From: Gammaproteobacteria bacterium TMED92
Lineage (GTDB): Bacteria; Pseudomonadota; Gammaproteobacteria; Pseudomonadales; Azotimanducaceae
NCBI GenBank assembly: GCA_002170355.2
Contig: NHET02000037.1
Coordinates: forward strand, 11,828 to 19,429
Direction of reading: 5' to 3'
DNA: 7,602 nt
The position numbers and the translations under genes were made by a program. Positions 1 to 6,759 of this stretch are shown piece by piece; positions within the stretch are counted from its first letter, which is position 1; each line of letters opens with the position of its first letter. Below the pieces are notes generated by a model. That model was not told the origin of the DNA. It did no database searches and saw only the letters and a program-made list of their open reading frames with translations.

Positions 1-1619
1 ATACGCGTTATCCCAGCCGCTAACGGCGCTTGTCGAAAAGCTATCGCGTCTACTAGACGCTCGCCCAGTCGCAACACCAACTTCAAATGCACAGCACCGA
101 CAACTCGTTGGCTGATAATGTCGAACTCGTCGCAGAATGTTGGTTCGGGAAAACCATTACCCCAAGGCCCCGCACTTGCCAATGTCTGCACAGTGTCCAG
201 CGTTAGTTGCTGCTCTGCCAATTCACCATCGGTTACACACTTTGCACTGAGCATATCGGCGTTCACCGAATCTGCGACCATACGATTAAAAACGCTGCGG
301 AAACGCTCAAAGTGCACCCGTTTAATGCTCAATCCTGCCGCCATGGCGTGGCCACCAAACTTCGTCAACAGTCCCGGGTATTGTGTCGCTATGGCGTCGA
401 GAACATCACGGATGTTGAGCCCTTCAATACTCCGCGCGGAACCCTTGATCTCAGCATGCCCGTGGTCGGATGCGTCGGCAAAAACAATAACCGGACGATG
501 CAACTTCTCGCGCAACCGTCCCGCGACAATACCCACTACACCCTGATGGAATTGGTCGTGGTATACCGCCACCCCCATGGCTTCGTCGAGACTTCGATCC
601 TGGGCCAGTAGCAGCTCTGCATCGGCAACCATGCCTTGCTCTATCTCGCGTCGATCTTGATTCAACGCGTCCAATTGTCGCGCCAGCTGCCCAGCTATCA
701 CTGCATCATCTTCGAGCAGGCAGCGAATGCCGACGCTCATATCGTCGAGTCTACCTGCGGCATTCAATCGCGGTCCCACAGCAAAACCTAGGTCCTGGGC
801 GCTGAGATGGGTTAAGTCGCGTTTGCCTAACGCTACCAAAGCCCGAATGCCCGCGCGCGTATGACCGCGCCGCATGCGCAACAGCCCCTGGTGCACTAAA
901 ATCCGGTTGTTGTGGTCCAACGGCACCACATCGGCGATTGTGCCAAGCGCTACCAAATCTAAAAACTGCCCAAGATTCGGCTCTGCCCTGTTCTTTGGAT
1001 CAAACCAACCGCGTTGCCGCAGCGTGTGCCGCAACCAGCTCATTAAGTAATACGCGACCCCAACGCCGGCCATGGATTTACTCGCAAAGTTACAATCGCG
1101 ACGGTTTGGATTGACGACCGCATAGGCATCCGGCAATTCGGCGCCAGGCAGATGGTGGTCGGTAACAATCACGTCCATACCAGCCGCATTGGCTGCAGCG
1201 ACACCTTGCACGCTGGCGATTCCGTTATCCACAGTTATGATGAGATCCGGTGACTTCAAGCGCGCCAACGCGACGATTTCGGTGGAGAGGCCGTAACCAA
1301 AACGGAACCGGTCCGGCACCAAAAAGTCCACCTGCTCTGCGCCCATAGCAGCGAGCGCCAATGTGCACAGCGCCACCGAAGTTGCGCCGTCAGCGTCGTA
1401 GTCCCCAACAATAACAATCTTTTCTTGCGCCGTTACTGCATCTGCCAGGCGCGCTGCGGCTTTTTCTATGTCTATTAAACCCAGCGGCGACAGCAGCGCC
1501 TGAAGGTTTTTCTGAGTTTCACCAATCTGGGTCACCCCGCGGCTAAGATAGAGTCGTTCAATGAGCGGATCAGCAACGGCTAGAGCGCCGCTGCTTACCT
1601 TGCGAGTGACAATCTGCAC
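1..1619 (-). CDS. recJ: Single-stranded-DNA-specific exonuclease RecJ (3' end beyond the window)
   Basis: RecJ degrades single-stranded DNA 5' to 3' in the cytoplasm and acts in RecF-pathway recombination, mismatch repair and base-excision repair. About 539 codons are visible with no internal stop; E. coli RecJ has 577 residues, so roughly the last 35-40 residues are missing. DHH phosphoesterase motifs are complete: DYDADG at residues 73-78, DNG at 131-133, DHH at 154-156, then a GPRLNAAGRLDDM segment and the DHHA1 motif GGHAMAAG at 422-429. The visible end (LVDAIAFRQ) matches the C-terminal OB-type region of E. coli RecJ. The start is GTG at 1619: the frame is closed by the hom stop codon at 1635-1637 and no other start codon lies between. 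There is no good ribosome binding site, so translation probably depends on coupling to hom, 15 bases upstream. Family identification is very secure; the exact start is fairly secure. Confidence 0.96.
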   Translation of the reverse strand, partial: MQIVTRKVSSGALAVADPLIERLYLSRGVTQIGETQKNLQALLSPLGLIDIEKAAARLADAVTAQEKIVIVGDYDADGATSVALCTLALAAMGAEQVDFLVPDRFRFGYGLSTEIVALARLKSPDLIITVDNGIASVQGVAAANAAGMDVIVTDHHLPGAELPDAYAVVNPNRRDCNFASKSMAGVGVAYYLMSWLRHTLRQRGWFDPKNRAEPNLGQFLDLVALGTIADVVPLDHNNRILVHQGLLRMRRGHTRAGIRALVALGKRDLTHLSAQDLGFAVGPRLNAAGRLDDMSVGIRCLLEDDAVIAGQLARQLDALNQDRREIEQGMVADAELLLAQDRSLDEAMGVAVYHDQFHQGVVGIVAGRLREKLHRPVIVFADASDHGHAEIKGSARSIEGLNIRDVLDAIATQYPGLLTKFGGHAMAAGLSIKRVHFERFRSVFNRMVADSVNADMLSAKCVTDGELAEQQLTLDTVQTLASAGPWGNGFPEPTFCDEFDIISQRVVGAVHLKLVLRLGERLVDAIAFRQAPLAAGITR

Positions 1620-1634
1620 AACGCTACTGCTGCT

Positions 1635-2888
1635 TCAGTCCTGAGGCGCGACTCGAATTCGCATCACCTCACCGGTAACGCTGGCCAACGCTTGCAGCTC
1701 TGTTGCAGCTTGATTCATGCGCGCTTCGAGAATTTCTTGGGTTAACAACACAATATCTACCAAGTCACCTTGTTCGTGGCCATCCTTTTGAATCACTGCA
1801 TCTATGCTGATGTCGTAAGAGGATAGGATTTGCGCCACCTCGGCAAACACGCCGGGTTCGTTGCGACTGGGGATGCGCAAGTAATACGAACTACTCACCT
1901 GCTCTATCGAGAGCACCGGTACGGCAGATGTCGTCGTCGCTGATGTCGCAGCGCCCTCAGCCCATGCAACGATGTCGGCAACTACTGCCGACGCCGTCGC
2001 CGCACCACCGGCACCAGGGCCACTGAAAAGTGGTTTGCCCGCAGCATCTGACACCACTTGCACCGCATTCAGTACACCATTCACATTGGCCACGAGTTCG
2101 CTCTGCAGCACTAAAGCGGGATGCACTCGTGCCTCAATGCCCACAGCAGTATTGCGTAATATCCCCAAGTGCTTTATGCGGTAGCCGAGTTCCGCTGCAT
2201 AACCGATGTCTACCGGGGTGATTGCTCTTATCCCCTCAATGTAGACTTTAGGGAATTCAAATCCGGTGCCGAACGCCAACGCCATTAAAATGGTGAGCTT
2301 GTGCGCCGCATCAATGCCGTCCACGTCAAAGGTCGGGTCTGCCTCGGCGTAACCTAGGGCTTGGGCGCGCTGCAATATATCGTCAAAGCCTACCCCCTCG
2401 TCTTCCATCGCCGACAACATGTAGTTGCAAGTGCCATTGATGATGCCACTTAATCCGCTGAAGCGATTGCCGACCAGTCCTTTTTGCAGCGCTTGTATAA
2501 TCGGAATTGCTCCAGCAACAGCAGCTTCATAACGCAAATGCTGTTGCGAAAGATCGTTACCATGCAGCGCAATAACTGCTTTGTTGGCGGTGACCACCGC
2601 TTTTCCTGCTGCTGTGGCGCCAACAATTAACTCTTTGGCCAACCGCTCACCGCCGATCAGCTCTACCACAACGTCGACTCGCTGATCGCTAAGCAGATCC
2701 ATAACGTTGGTCGAAAAATCGGCGCCTAGTAAGTCGACCTCAGGTTTTGCTCGACGACTGGCAACCCGCACTACATTCACCTCGACACCGCTGCGCTGTC
2801 GAATCAGGTCGCGATTGGCGGCAAGCAATTCGAGAACACCCTGGGCAACGGTTCCAAGCCCTGCTATGCCCACAGAAATCTGTTTCAA
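1635..2888 (-). CDS. hom: Homoserine dehydrogenase, monofunctional, with C-terminal ACT domain
   Basis: The enzyme reduces aspartate-semialdehyde to homoserine with NAD(P)H, the branch step towards threonine and methionine, in the cytoplasm. The 417-residue protein has an N-terminal Rossmann fold with GLGTVAQG at residues 10-17, the NK pair at 102-103 and a catalytic domain with GIINGTCNYML at 148-158. EADPTFDVDGIDAAHK at 182-197 places the catalytic Asp at 193 and Lys at 197. An ACT domain at about 335-410 suggests feedback control by threonine, as in related enzymes. No aspartokinase domain is present, unlike E. coli ThrA or MetL. The start is TTG at 2888: an in-frame stop at 2907-2909 leaves no other start codon, and AGGGAG stands six bases upstream. 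It lies 35 bases after dsbC and 15 bases before recJ. No thrC follows, unlike Pseudomonas. Confidence 0.97.
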   Translation of the reverse strand: MKQISVGIAGLGTVAQGVLELLAANRDLIRQRSGVEVNVVRVASRRAKPEVDLLGADFSTNVMDLLSDQRVDVVVELIGGERLAKELIVGATAAGKAVVTANKAVIALHGNDLSQQHLRYEAAVAGAIPIIQALQKGLVGNRFSGLSGIINGTCNYMLSAMEDEGVGFDDILQRAQALGYAEADPTFDVDGIDAAHKLTILMALAFGTGFEFPKVYIEGIRAITPVDIGYAAELGYRIKHLGILRNTAVGIEARVHPALVLQSELVANVNGVLNAVQVVSDAAGKPLFSGPGAGGAATASAVVADIVAWAEGAATSATTTSAVPVLSIEQVSSSYYLRIPSRNEPGVFAEVAQILSSYDISIDAVIQKDGHEQGDLVDIVLLTQEILEARMNQAATELQALASVTGEVMRIRVAPQD

Positions 2889-2894
2889 TCTAGT

Positions 2895-2900
2895 CTCCCT
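2895..2900 (-). promoter_or_regulatory. Ribosome binding site that fixes the TTG start of hom
   Basis: AGGGAG on the minus strand, six bases before the TTG at 2888-2886. Together with the in-frame stop at 2907-2909 it makes TTG the only workable start of hom. Confidence 0.8.
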
Positions 2901-2923
2901 TAGCGACTAACGACGCAGCGCGT

Positions 2924-3685
2924 CTATTCACCCAGCACTACCGCGGCGAGTCGCTCCGCGGGCAGGTAGCCTGGCAACAAACGACCGTCAGCAAGCACGA
3001 TTGCCGGCGTACCATTAATGCCAATCTGTTGACCCAAAGCGAACTGATCAGCCACTGGGTTCTGGCAAGTCGCGGTTGCGATGCCTTGCCCAGCCTTGAG
3101 CTGGGTGATCGCGCCTTGCGGAGCTTTCGCACACCACGCAGAAACCATCTTGCTGTAGGTATCAGATTGTGTCCCGCCGCGCGGATACGCCAGGTATCTT
3201 ACTTCGATGCCAAGCTCATTCAATTGCGCCATCTCGTCGTGCAACTTACGACAGTAACCACAATCAACGTCAGTGAATACCTGAATGTAGCCCAGTCGTT
3301 TTGCGGCCGCAGGAAATACAATCATTTCTTCTACAGACTGCTGTGCCATCAAGATTTTGCGTTTTTCGTCGCGCCTGCGTTCCGACAGGTTCAATAAGTC
3401 ATCTGCTACCGCAAACAAATCGCCGCTAAAAAAATGCTTGCCATCGGCCGTGCCGTACAAGGTGGCGCCACCGGAGAGCTCTATGGCATACATCCCAGGA
3501 ATGTCGATCGGTGCAATATTTTCGATAGGAATACCCGGGCGCAATTCCTGCAGGCGCTCCGCTAAAGCCCGACCAGCTGCCAGCGCCTCATCGGTTGCTG
3601 CAACAGTGCTGACGGATGACATGGCGAAAAAAATTGACGATGTCAGCAGAACGCTGATGCGCGCAAGGTCTGTGCAAAACGACAC
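2924..3685 (-). CDS. dsbC: Periplasmic protein-disulfide isomerase DsbC
   Basis: DsbC reshuffles wrong disulfides in secreted proteins in the periplasm and is normally kept reduced by DsbD. The 253-residue precursor starts with a signal peptide of about 30 residues (hydrophobic core ISVLLTSSIFFAM, likely cut after TVAA). The N-terminal dimerisation domain spans roughly 31-105. The thioredoxin-fold domain has the active site CGYC at 142-145, a second Cys pair at 185 and 207 matching the structural disulfide of E. coli DsbC, and the cis-proline motif TP at 226-227. The GTG at 3685 is chosen because AGGAG lies eight bases upstream and the product then opens directly with a signal peptide. The longer frame back to 3820 would overlap the end of xerD by 86 bases and bury the signal peptide. 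It sits between xerD (49-base gap) and hom (35-base gap), the same neighbours as in pseudomonads. Confidence 0.95.
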   Translation of the reverse strand: MSFCTDLARISVLLTSSIFFAMSSVSTVAATDEALAAGRALAERLQELRPGIPIENIAPIDIPGMYAIELSGGATLYGTADGKHFFSGDLFAVADDLLNLSERRRDEKRKILMAQQSVEEMIVFPAAAKRLGYIQVFTDVDCGYCRKLHDEMAQLNELGIEVRYLAYPRGGTQSDTYSKMVSAWCAKAPQGAITQLKAGQGIATATCQNPVADQFALGQQIGINGTPAIVLADGRLLPGYLPAERLAAVVLGE

Positions 3686-3693
3686 GGTTGAAT

Positions 3694-3698
3694 CTCCT
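3694..3698 (-). promoter_or_regulatory. Ribosome binding site that decides the GTG start of dsbC
   Basis: AGGAG on the minus strand, eight bases before the GTG at 3685-3683. It supports this start over the longer upstream reading. Confidence 0.75.
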
Positions 3699-3734
3699 GT
3701 TGATTGTCCCTGCGGTCGGGTGAAGCGCCTTGTT

Positions 3735-4649
3735 TTAACCCCGCGGGTGATGTTCTCGCAATAACGCTTGCAAGCGCTGTCGCGCCACGTGGGTATAGAT
3801 TTGGGTAGTGGATAAATCACTGTGTCCGAGCATCATCTGCACCGCGCGCAGGTCAGCTCCATTATCCACAAGATGAGTCGCAAATGCATGACGTAGGGTG
3901 TGCGGTGAGATGTCTTTATTGATACCCGCTGCGACTGCGTAACGCTTTATTGCATGCCAAAACGTTTGCCGAGTCATGGTGCGGCCCAGGCGACTCGGAA
4001 ACAGCACGCTGCCACCGGCAGGCAGCAGTTGCTGCCGCGCATCTTGGATGTACCGCTGCAACCAGTCTAAAGCGGTTTCGCCTATGGGCACTAAACGTTC
4101 TTTATTGCCTTTACCGACTACTCGAACCACGCCCTGGCGAAGATTGATATTGATCATTTGCAAAGTAATTAATTCAGAGATGCGCAAACCGGTGGCGTAC
4201 AACAGCTCCAACATCGCCCGATCACGCAACCCAAGTGCCGTGTTCACGTTTGGCACGGCTAACAGACTTTCAACATCCCCAGTACCAAGACTGGTGGGCA
4301 GTTCGCGCGCTAATTTCGGATGCTCGAGATGCTGCGTTGGATCTTCTGGCAAACGCTGCTGCGCCAGCAAGTGACGGTAGAAGCCCCGCACAGTGCTGAG
4401 CCAACGAGCCGCTGATCGACGTGCCACGCGCTGTTTGCTGCGCATTGCATTGTAGGCGTCAAGGTCTGTCGAACTAGCGTCCAGCAAGCGCACCGCGCGC
4501 CCTGTTTCAGCCAACCATTGTTCGGTTAGCGTAAGATCGCGGCGGTAGGCTGCAAGGGTATTTTCACTCAGGCCACGCTGTAGCCACAACGTGTCAAGAT
4601 ACTCCGTGACCTCGACACTCAGGGTGTGGTTTGCCGCGTTTCGATCCAT
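3735..4649 (-). CDS. xerD: Site-specific tyrosine recombinase XerD
   Basis: XerD acts with XerC at the dif site to resolve chromosome dimers, activated by FtsK at the division septum. The 304-residue protein (E. coli XerD has 298) has an N-terminal SAM-like core-binding domain at about 10-95 and the catalytic domain at about 118-295. The catalytic set is complete: Arg156 in TGLRISEL, Lys180 in GKGNKERLVP, His250 and Arg253 in HTLRHAFATH, His276 in GHSDLSTTQIYTH and the nucleophile Tyr285. The end, HHPRG, and the motif MTRQTFWH are typical of XerD rather than XerC. The ATG at 4649 is preferred over the TTG at 4679, which adds ten residues absent from E. coli XerD; a weak GGAAAG precedes the ATG. 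A chromosomal housekeeping recombinase is far more likely than an integrase, since no mobile genes are nearby. Confidence 0.96.
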   Translation of the reverse strand: MDRNAANHTLSVEVTEYLDTLWLQRGLSENTLAAYRRDLTLTEQWLAETGRAVRLLDASSTDLDAYNAMRSKQRVARRSAARWLSTVRGFYRHLLAQQRLPEDPTQHLEHPKLARELPTSLGTGDVESLLAVPNVNTALGLRDRAMLELLYATGLRISELITLQMININLRQGVVRVVGKGNKERLVPIGETALDWLQRYIQDARQQLLPAGGSVLFPSRLGRTMTRQTFWHAIKRYAVAAGINKDISPHTLRHAFATHLVDNGADLRAVQMMLGHSDLSTTQIYTHVARQRLQALLREHHPRG

Positions 4650-4659
4650 GCACTTTCCA

Positions 4660-4675
4660 GGCTTGTGACCAAGCC
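4660..4675 (-). promoter_or_regulatory. Short stem-loop in the rplS-xerD gap
   Basis: On the minus strand GGCTTG pairs perfectly with CAAGCC across a four-base loop, giving a six-base-pair stem that ends one base before the weak xerD ribosome binding site. No run of T follows, so it does not look like an intrinsic terminator. It could influence xerD translation or mRNA processing, but may be chance. Confidence 0.35.
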
Positions 4676-4703
4676 CCAACTATAAATGCACGTAGCGCAG
4701 AGT

Positions 4704-5057
4704 CTACTTTTTGATCTTTTCTTTGATCCGTGCCGAACGACCTGATCGTTCACGCAGGTAATACAGCTTAGCCTGACGCACATCACCACGGCGCTTGACT
4801 TCGATCTTGCTGATCAACGGGCTATGGGTTTGAAAGGTTCGCTCGACCCCTACGCCATGCGAGATTTTACGCACTACAAAAGCAGAATTTATGCCGCGGC
4901 TTTTGATGCCGATGACGACGCCCTCAAACGCTTGCAGGCGCTCACGGCTGCCTTCTTTTACCCGCACTTGCACACTCACGGTATCGCCGGGACTGAACTC
5001 GGGTATGTCTGCTAACTGGCGCTCTTCGATTTCCTGAATTACTTTATTTCTGCGCAT
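4704..5057 (-). CDS. rplS: 50S ribosomal protein L19
   Basis: L19 is a component of the large ribosomal subunit at the interface with the 30S subunit. The 117-residue protein (E. coli 115) carries the family signature from [17 protein letters not shown] through [16 protein letters not shown] to the C-terminal [18 protein letters not shown]. The start is the ATG at 5057, with GGAG six bases upstream. The TTG at 5069 gives four extra residues but overlaps that ribosome binding site, so it is rejected. It is the last gene of the classical rpsP-rimM-trmD-rplS operon, 21 bases after trmD. No terminator follows, so transcription may continue into xerD. Confidence 0.98.
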   Translation of the reverse strand: MRRNKVIQEIEERQLADIPEFSPGDTVSVQVRVKEGSRERLQAFEGVVIGIKSRGINSAFVVRKISHGVGVERTFQTHSPLISKIEVKRRGDVRQAKLYYLRERSGRSARIKEKIKK

Positions 5058-5063
5058 TCTAAT

Positions 5064-5067
5064 CTCC
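5064..5067 (-). promoter_or_regulatory. Ribosome binding site that decides the ATG start of rplS
   Basis: GGAG on the minus strand, six bases before the ATG at 5057-5055. It overlaps the alternative TTG start at 5069-5067, which argues against that start. Confidence 0.7.
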
Positions 5068-5078
5068 AATGATTCCGC

Positions 5079-5822
5079 CTAATCCGGCTGGCGGTCGGCA
5101 AAAATTTCTAACAACAACTCCCGGTCTTGCGCGTCGAAGGTCCTTGCGGTCAATAACTCCGGGCGACGACTAAGAGTGCGTTTTAACGCCTCACGGCGTC
5201 GGTATCTCGCGACCTGCCCGTGGTCTCCGCTGAGCAGCTGCTGCGGTATTGTTTCCGAAGCCAGAGTTTCGGGGCGCGTATAGTGAGGGTAATCGAGCGT
5301 TGCATCAAGATAAGATTCGTCCAACGCAGACATTTGATTGCCTAAAGTACCCGGCAGATGCCTCGCAATCGCGTCCATTACCACCATTGCCGGTAACTCG
5401 CCCCCGGTTAACACGTAATCGCCGATGGACCATTCGATATCGACGCAGCGTTGCACAAAACGCTCGTCTACACCCTCATAGCGGCCACACACCAATATAA
5501 GTCCGGCAAGACTGCGGCTCTTCGCGACATCAGCTTGGGCAAAGCCATGCCCTTGGGGGCTCATCAAAACTACAGGGGTGTGTGCTGGCGCATTTTGCTT
5601 GGCGGCTTCCACTGCCGCGAGCAATGGTTGCACTTTCATCACCATGCCAGCACCACCACCATAGGGCCGATCATCCACCGTCCTGTGCCGATCCGATGTG
5701 TACTCTCTTGGATTAAAAAACTCCATGGTCACCACGCCAGCTTCAATCGCCCGACCAAAAACGCCCTCGCGCCCCACGGCTGCGAACATATCGGGGAACA
5801 AGGTCACAATACCTAGCCACAT
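5079..5822 (-). CDS. trmD: tRNA (guanine-N1-)-methyltransferase TrmD
   Basis: TrmD methylates N1 of G37, next to the anticodon, in tRNAs reading CCN, CUN and CGG codons, using S-adenosylmethionine; the modification prevents +1 frameshifts and is essential in most bacteria. The 247-residue protein is full length and belongs to the SPOUT (trefoil-knot) family. Visible motifs are DRHRTVDDRPYGGG at 44-57, SPQG at 88-91, the cofactor-binding knot segments CGRYEGVDER at 112-121 and SIGDYVLTGGELPA at 132-145, Arg154, and DYPHYTRPE at 177-185. The position of the catalytic Asp169 of E. coli and Haemophilus TrmD is Glu169 here, in the local sequence ALDES, with Asp at 168. The ATG at 5822 lies four bases after the rimM stop. 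The only Shine-Dalgarno-like GGAG is eleven bases away, inside rimM, so translation is probably coupled and modest. Confidence 0.97.
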   Translation of the reverse strand: MWLGIVTLFPDMFAAVGREGVFGRAIEAGVVTMEFFNPREYTSDRHRTVDDRPYGGGAGMVMKVQPLLAAVEAAKQNAPAHTPVVLMSPQGHGFAQADVAKSRSLAGLILVCGRYEGVDERFVQRCVDIEWSIGDYVLTGGELPAMVVMDAIARHLPGTLGNQMSALDESYLDATLDYPHYTRPETLASETIPQQLLSGDHGQVARYRRREALKRTLSRRPELLTARTFDAQDRELLLEIFADRQPD

Positions 5823-5826
5823 CGCA

Positions 5827-6342
5827 CTATTCGCTCCACTCTAGCTGCCACATCACCACAATGCGCCGCTGAGTTGTTTGTACGTCGACCACGTAAGGGT
5901 CGACAAATGGAATCAGCAAAGGCTGTGTGCCGTGTGCCACTTGCAATACATCGTGCGCACCGGTCTCTAATAGGCCGGTAACTTTGCCTAGCGACTGCTC
6001 TTGCTCGTTGACTACATCGCAACCGATTAGATCGTGCCAATAGAACTCGTCCTCGTCTGTATCTCCAAGGACTTCGGGCGCTACCCCTAATAACCAACCG
6101 CTGTAAGTTTGGGCTTGCTCGCGCTGAGCTACACCGGCGAGGCGGACAATGTGGCCATCTTTATGCGATTGGATCTCGCAGTCCGGCAACGGTCGCCAAA
6201 CGCCATTCCCTGGTTCACGCAGAGACCAAGGTCGGTAACTTAGGAGATTATCGCGGGGGGTGGTGAACGACTGTAGATGTTGCCAGCCCTTTACCCCAAA
6301 AGTGCGCCCCAATCGCCCCACGACAATGTGGTTTTGCGCCAT
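5827..6342 (-). CDS. rimM: Ribosome maturation factor RimM
   Basis: RimM binds free 30S subunits, contacts ribosomal protein S19 and assists maturation of the 3' domain of 16S rRNA. The 171-residue protein (E. coli 182) has the N-terminal RimM beta-barrel, starting with VVGRLGRTFGVKGW at 7-20, and a C-terminal PRC-barrel with EFYWHDLIGCDV at 99-110, LLETGAHDVL at 124-133 and IPFVDPYV at 144-151. The ATG at 6342 is chosen because the family motif begins a few residues later. The TTG at 6366 would add eight residues and falls inside the hairpin at 6365-6387. The ribosome binding site is poor, which agrees with RimM being made at far lower levels than S16 in E. coli. It lies 49 bases after rpsP and four bases before trmD. 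Confidence 0.95.
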   Translation of the reverse strand: MAQNHIVVGRLGRTFGVKGWQHLQSFTTPRDNLLSYRPWSLREPGNGVWRPLPDCEIQSHKDGHIVRLAGVAQREQAQTYSGWLLGVAPEVLGDTDEDEFYWHDLIGCDVVNEQEQSLGKVTGLLETGAHDVLQVAHGTQPLLIPFVDPYVVDVQTTQRRIVVMWQLEWSE

Positions 6343-6364
6343 TTGAGTACCCGGACTAGGCAAC

Positions 6365-6387
6365 AACGCGCGGCTTCGCCACGCGCC
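6365..6387 (-). promoter_or_regulatory. GC-rich hairpin between rpsP and rimM
   Basis: On the minus strand GGCGCGTGGC and GCCGCGCGTT can pair around a GAA loop, giving a ten-base-pair stem of seven G-C pairs plus three G-T (G-U in RNA) wobbles at the outer end and middle. It lies just after the rpsP stop and 22 bases before the rimM ATG. No T-tract follows, so it is unlikely to be a complete intrinsic terminator. It could protect the rpsP mRNA end, cause partial termination or pausing, or reduce rimM translation. The structure is read directly from sequence; the role is inference. Confidence 0.6.
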
Positions 6388-6391
6388 GTGG

Positions 6392-6664
6392 TTATTCTAC
6401 CGCGGCGGTCGCGGCGCTTTGGTGCTTGCGTGCCATGCTGATGAGTTTCTTCACTCGATCACTAGGTTGCGCACCTACGCCCATCCAGTAATCAATGCGA
6501 TCCAGATCTAGCCGTAACGACTCCGCCTGTCCCTTCGCCACTGGATTGTAGAAACCGACGCGCTCCACAAACCGGCCGTCCCGGGCGCGCGCTTGATCCG
6601 CAACTGTAACGTGATAGAAAGGGCTCTTCTTTGCGCCGTGCCGCGCAAGACGGATCGTTACCAT
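6392..6664 (-). CDS. rpsP: 30S ribosomal protein S16
   Basis: S16 is an assembly protein of the small ribosomal subunit that binds 16S rRNA early. The 90-residue protein opens with the typical [18 protein letters not shown] and carries [13 protein letters not shown] at 29-41 and the segment [20 protein letters not shown] at 52-71. The C-terminal tail is short and Ala-rich, which is variable in the family. The ATG at 6664 fits the conserved N-terminus; upstream only a weak AGAGAA precedes it. It is the first gene of the rpsP-rimM-trmD-rplS operon, about 36 bases downstream of the predicted transcription start. Confidence 0.98.
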   Translation of the reverse strand: MVTIRLARHGAKKSPFYHVTVADQARARDGRFVERVGFYNPVAKGQAESLRLDLDRIDYWMGVGAQPSDRVKKLISMARKHQSAATAAVE

Positions 6665-6706
6665 AATGTTCTCTGCATACCAAAGGTCAGAATTAGAAGG
6701 CGGCGT

Positions 6707-6734
6707 ATTCTATAGCAACAAAACACACATGCAA
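6707..6734 (-). promoter_or_regulatory. Predicted sigma70 promoter of the rpsP operon
   Basis: On the minus strand a -35 box TTGCAT (6734-6729) and a -10 box TAGAAT (6712-6707) are separated by 16 bases; TATAGA, two bases upstream, is an alternative -10. The expected start is near 6700, in the sequence ACGCCGCC. A GC-rich segment between the -10 box and the start is typical of ribosomal promoters that are sensitive to ppGpp and growth rate. The whole 95-base gap between the DUF1330 gene and rpsP (6665-6759) otherwise holds only the short leader; I see no clear terminator for the upstream genes. Confidence 0.7.
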
Positions 6735-6759
6735 ATGGCTCATAAACCACAAGGCGAGC

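Noticed and set aside
118..611. Two plus-strand open frames of 134-142 codons
   Set aside because: They lie opposite the recJ coding frame, which shows continuous RecJ homology and the GGHAMAAG motif there; the plus-strand products show no recognisable domain.
3029..3764. Plus-strand open frames of 122 and 135 codons
   Set aside because: They are antisense shadows of dsbC and the dsbC-xerD junction, with no ribosome binding site or known family.
3686..3820. N-terminal extension of dsbC by 45 residues
   Set aside because: It overlaps xerD by 86 bases and hides the signal peptide; the GTG at 3685 has a good ribosome binding site.
3735..4649. Integrase of a mobile element
   Set aside because: The protein is a clear XerD by length, motifs and C-terminus, sits among housekeeping genes, and no att repeats or cargo genes are visible.
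4660..4675. Intrinsic terminator after rplS
   Set aside because: The stem is only six base pairs and is not followed by a T-run; kept only as a possible regulatory stem-loop.
5813..6097. Minus-strand 94-codon frame inside rimM
   Set aside because: It is an Arg/Ser-rich out-of-frame reading of rimM, whose own frame has all RimM motifs.
6736..6759. Terminator for the DUF1330 gene (GCTC pairing with GAGC)
   Set aside because: Only four base pairs with a long loop and no T-tract immediately after; not convincing.
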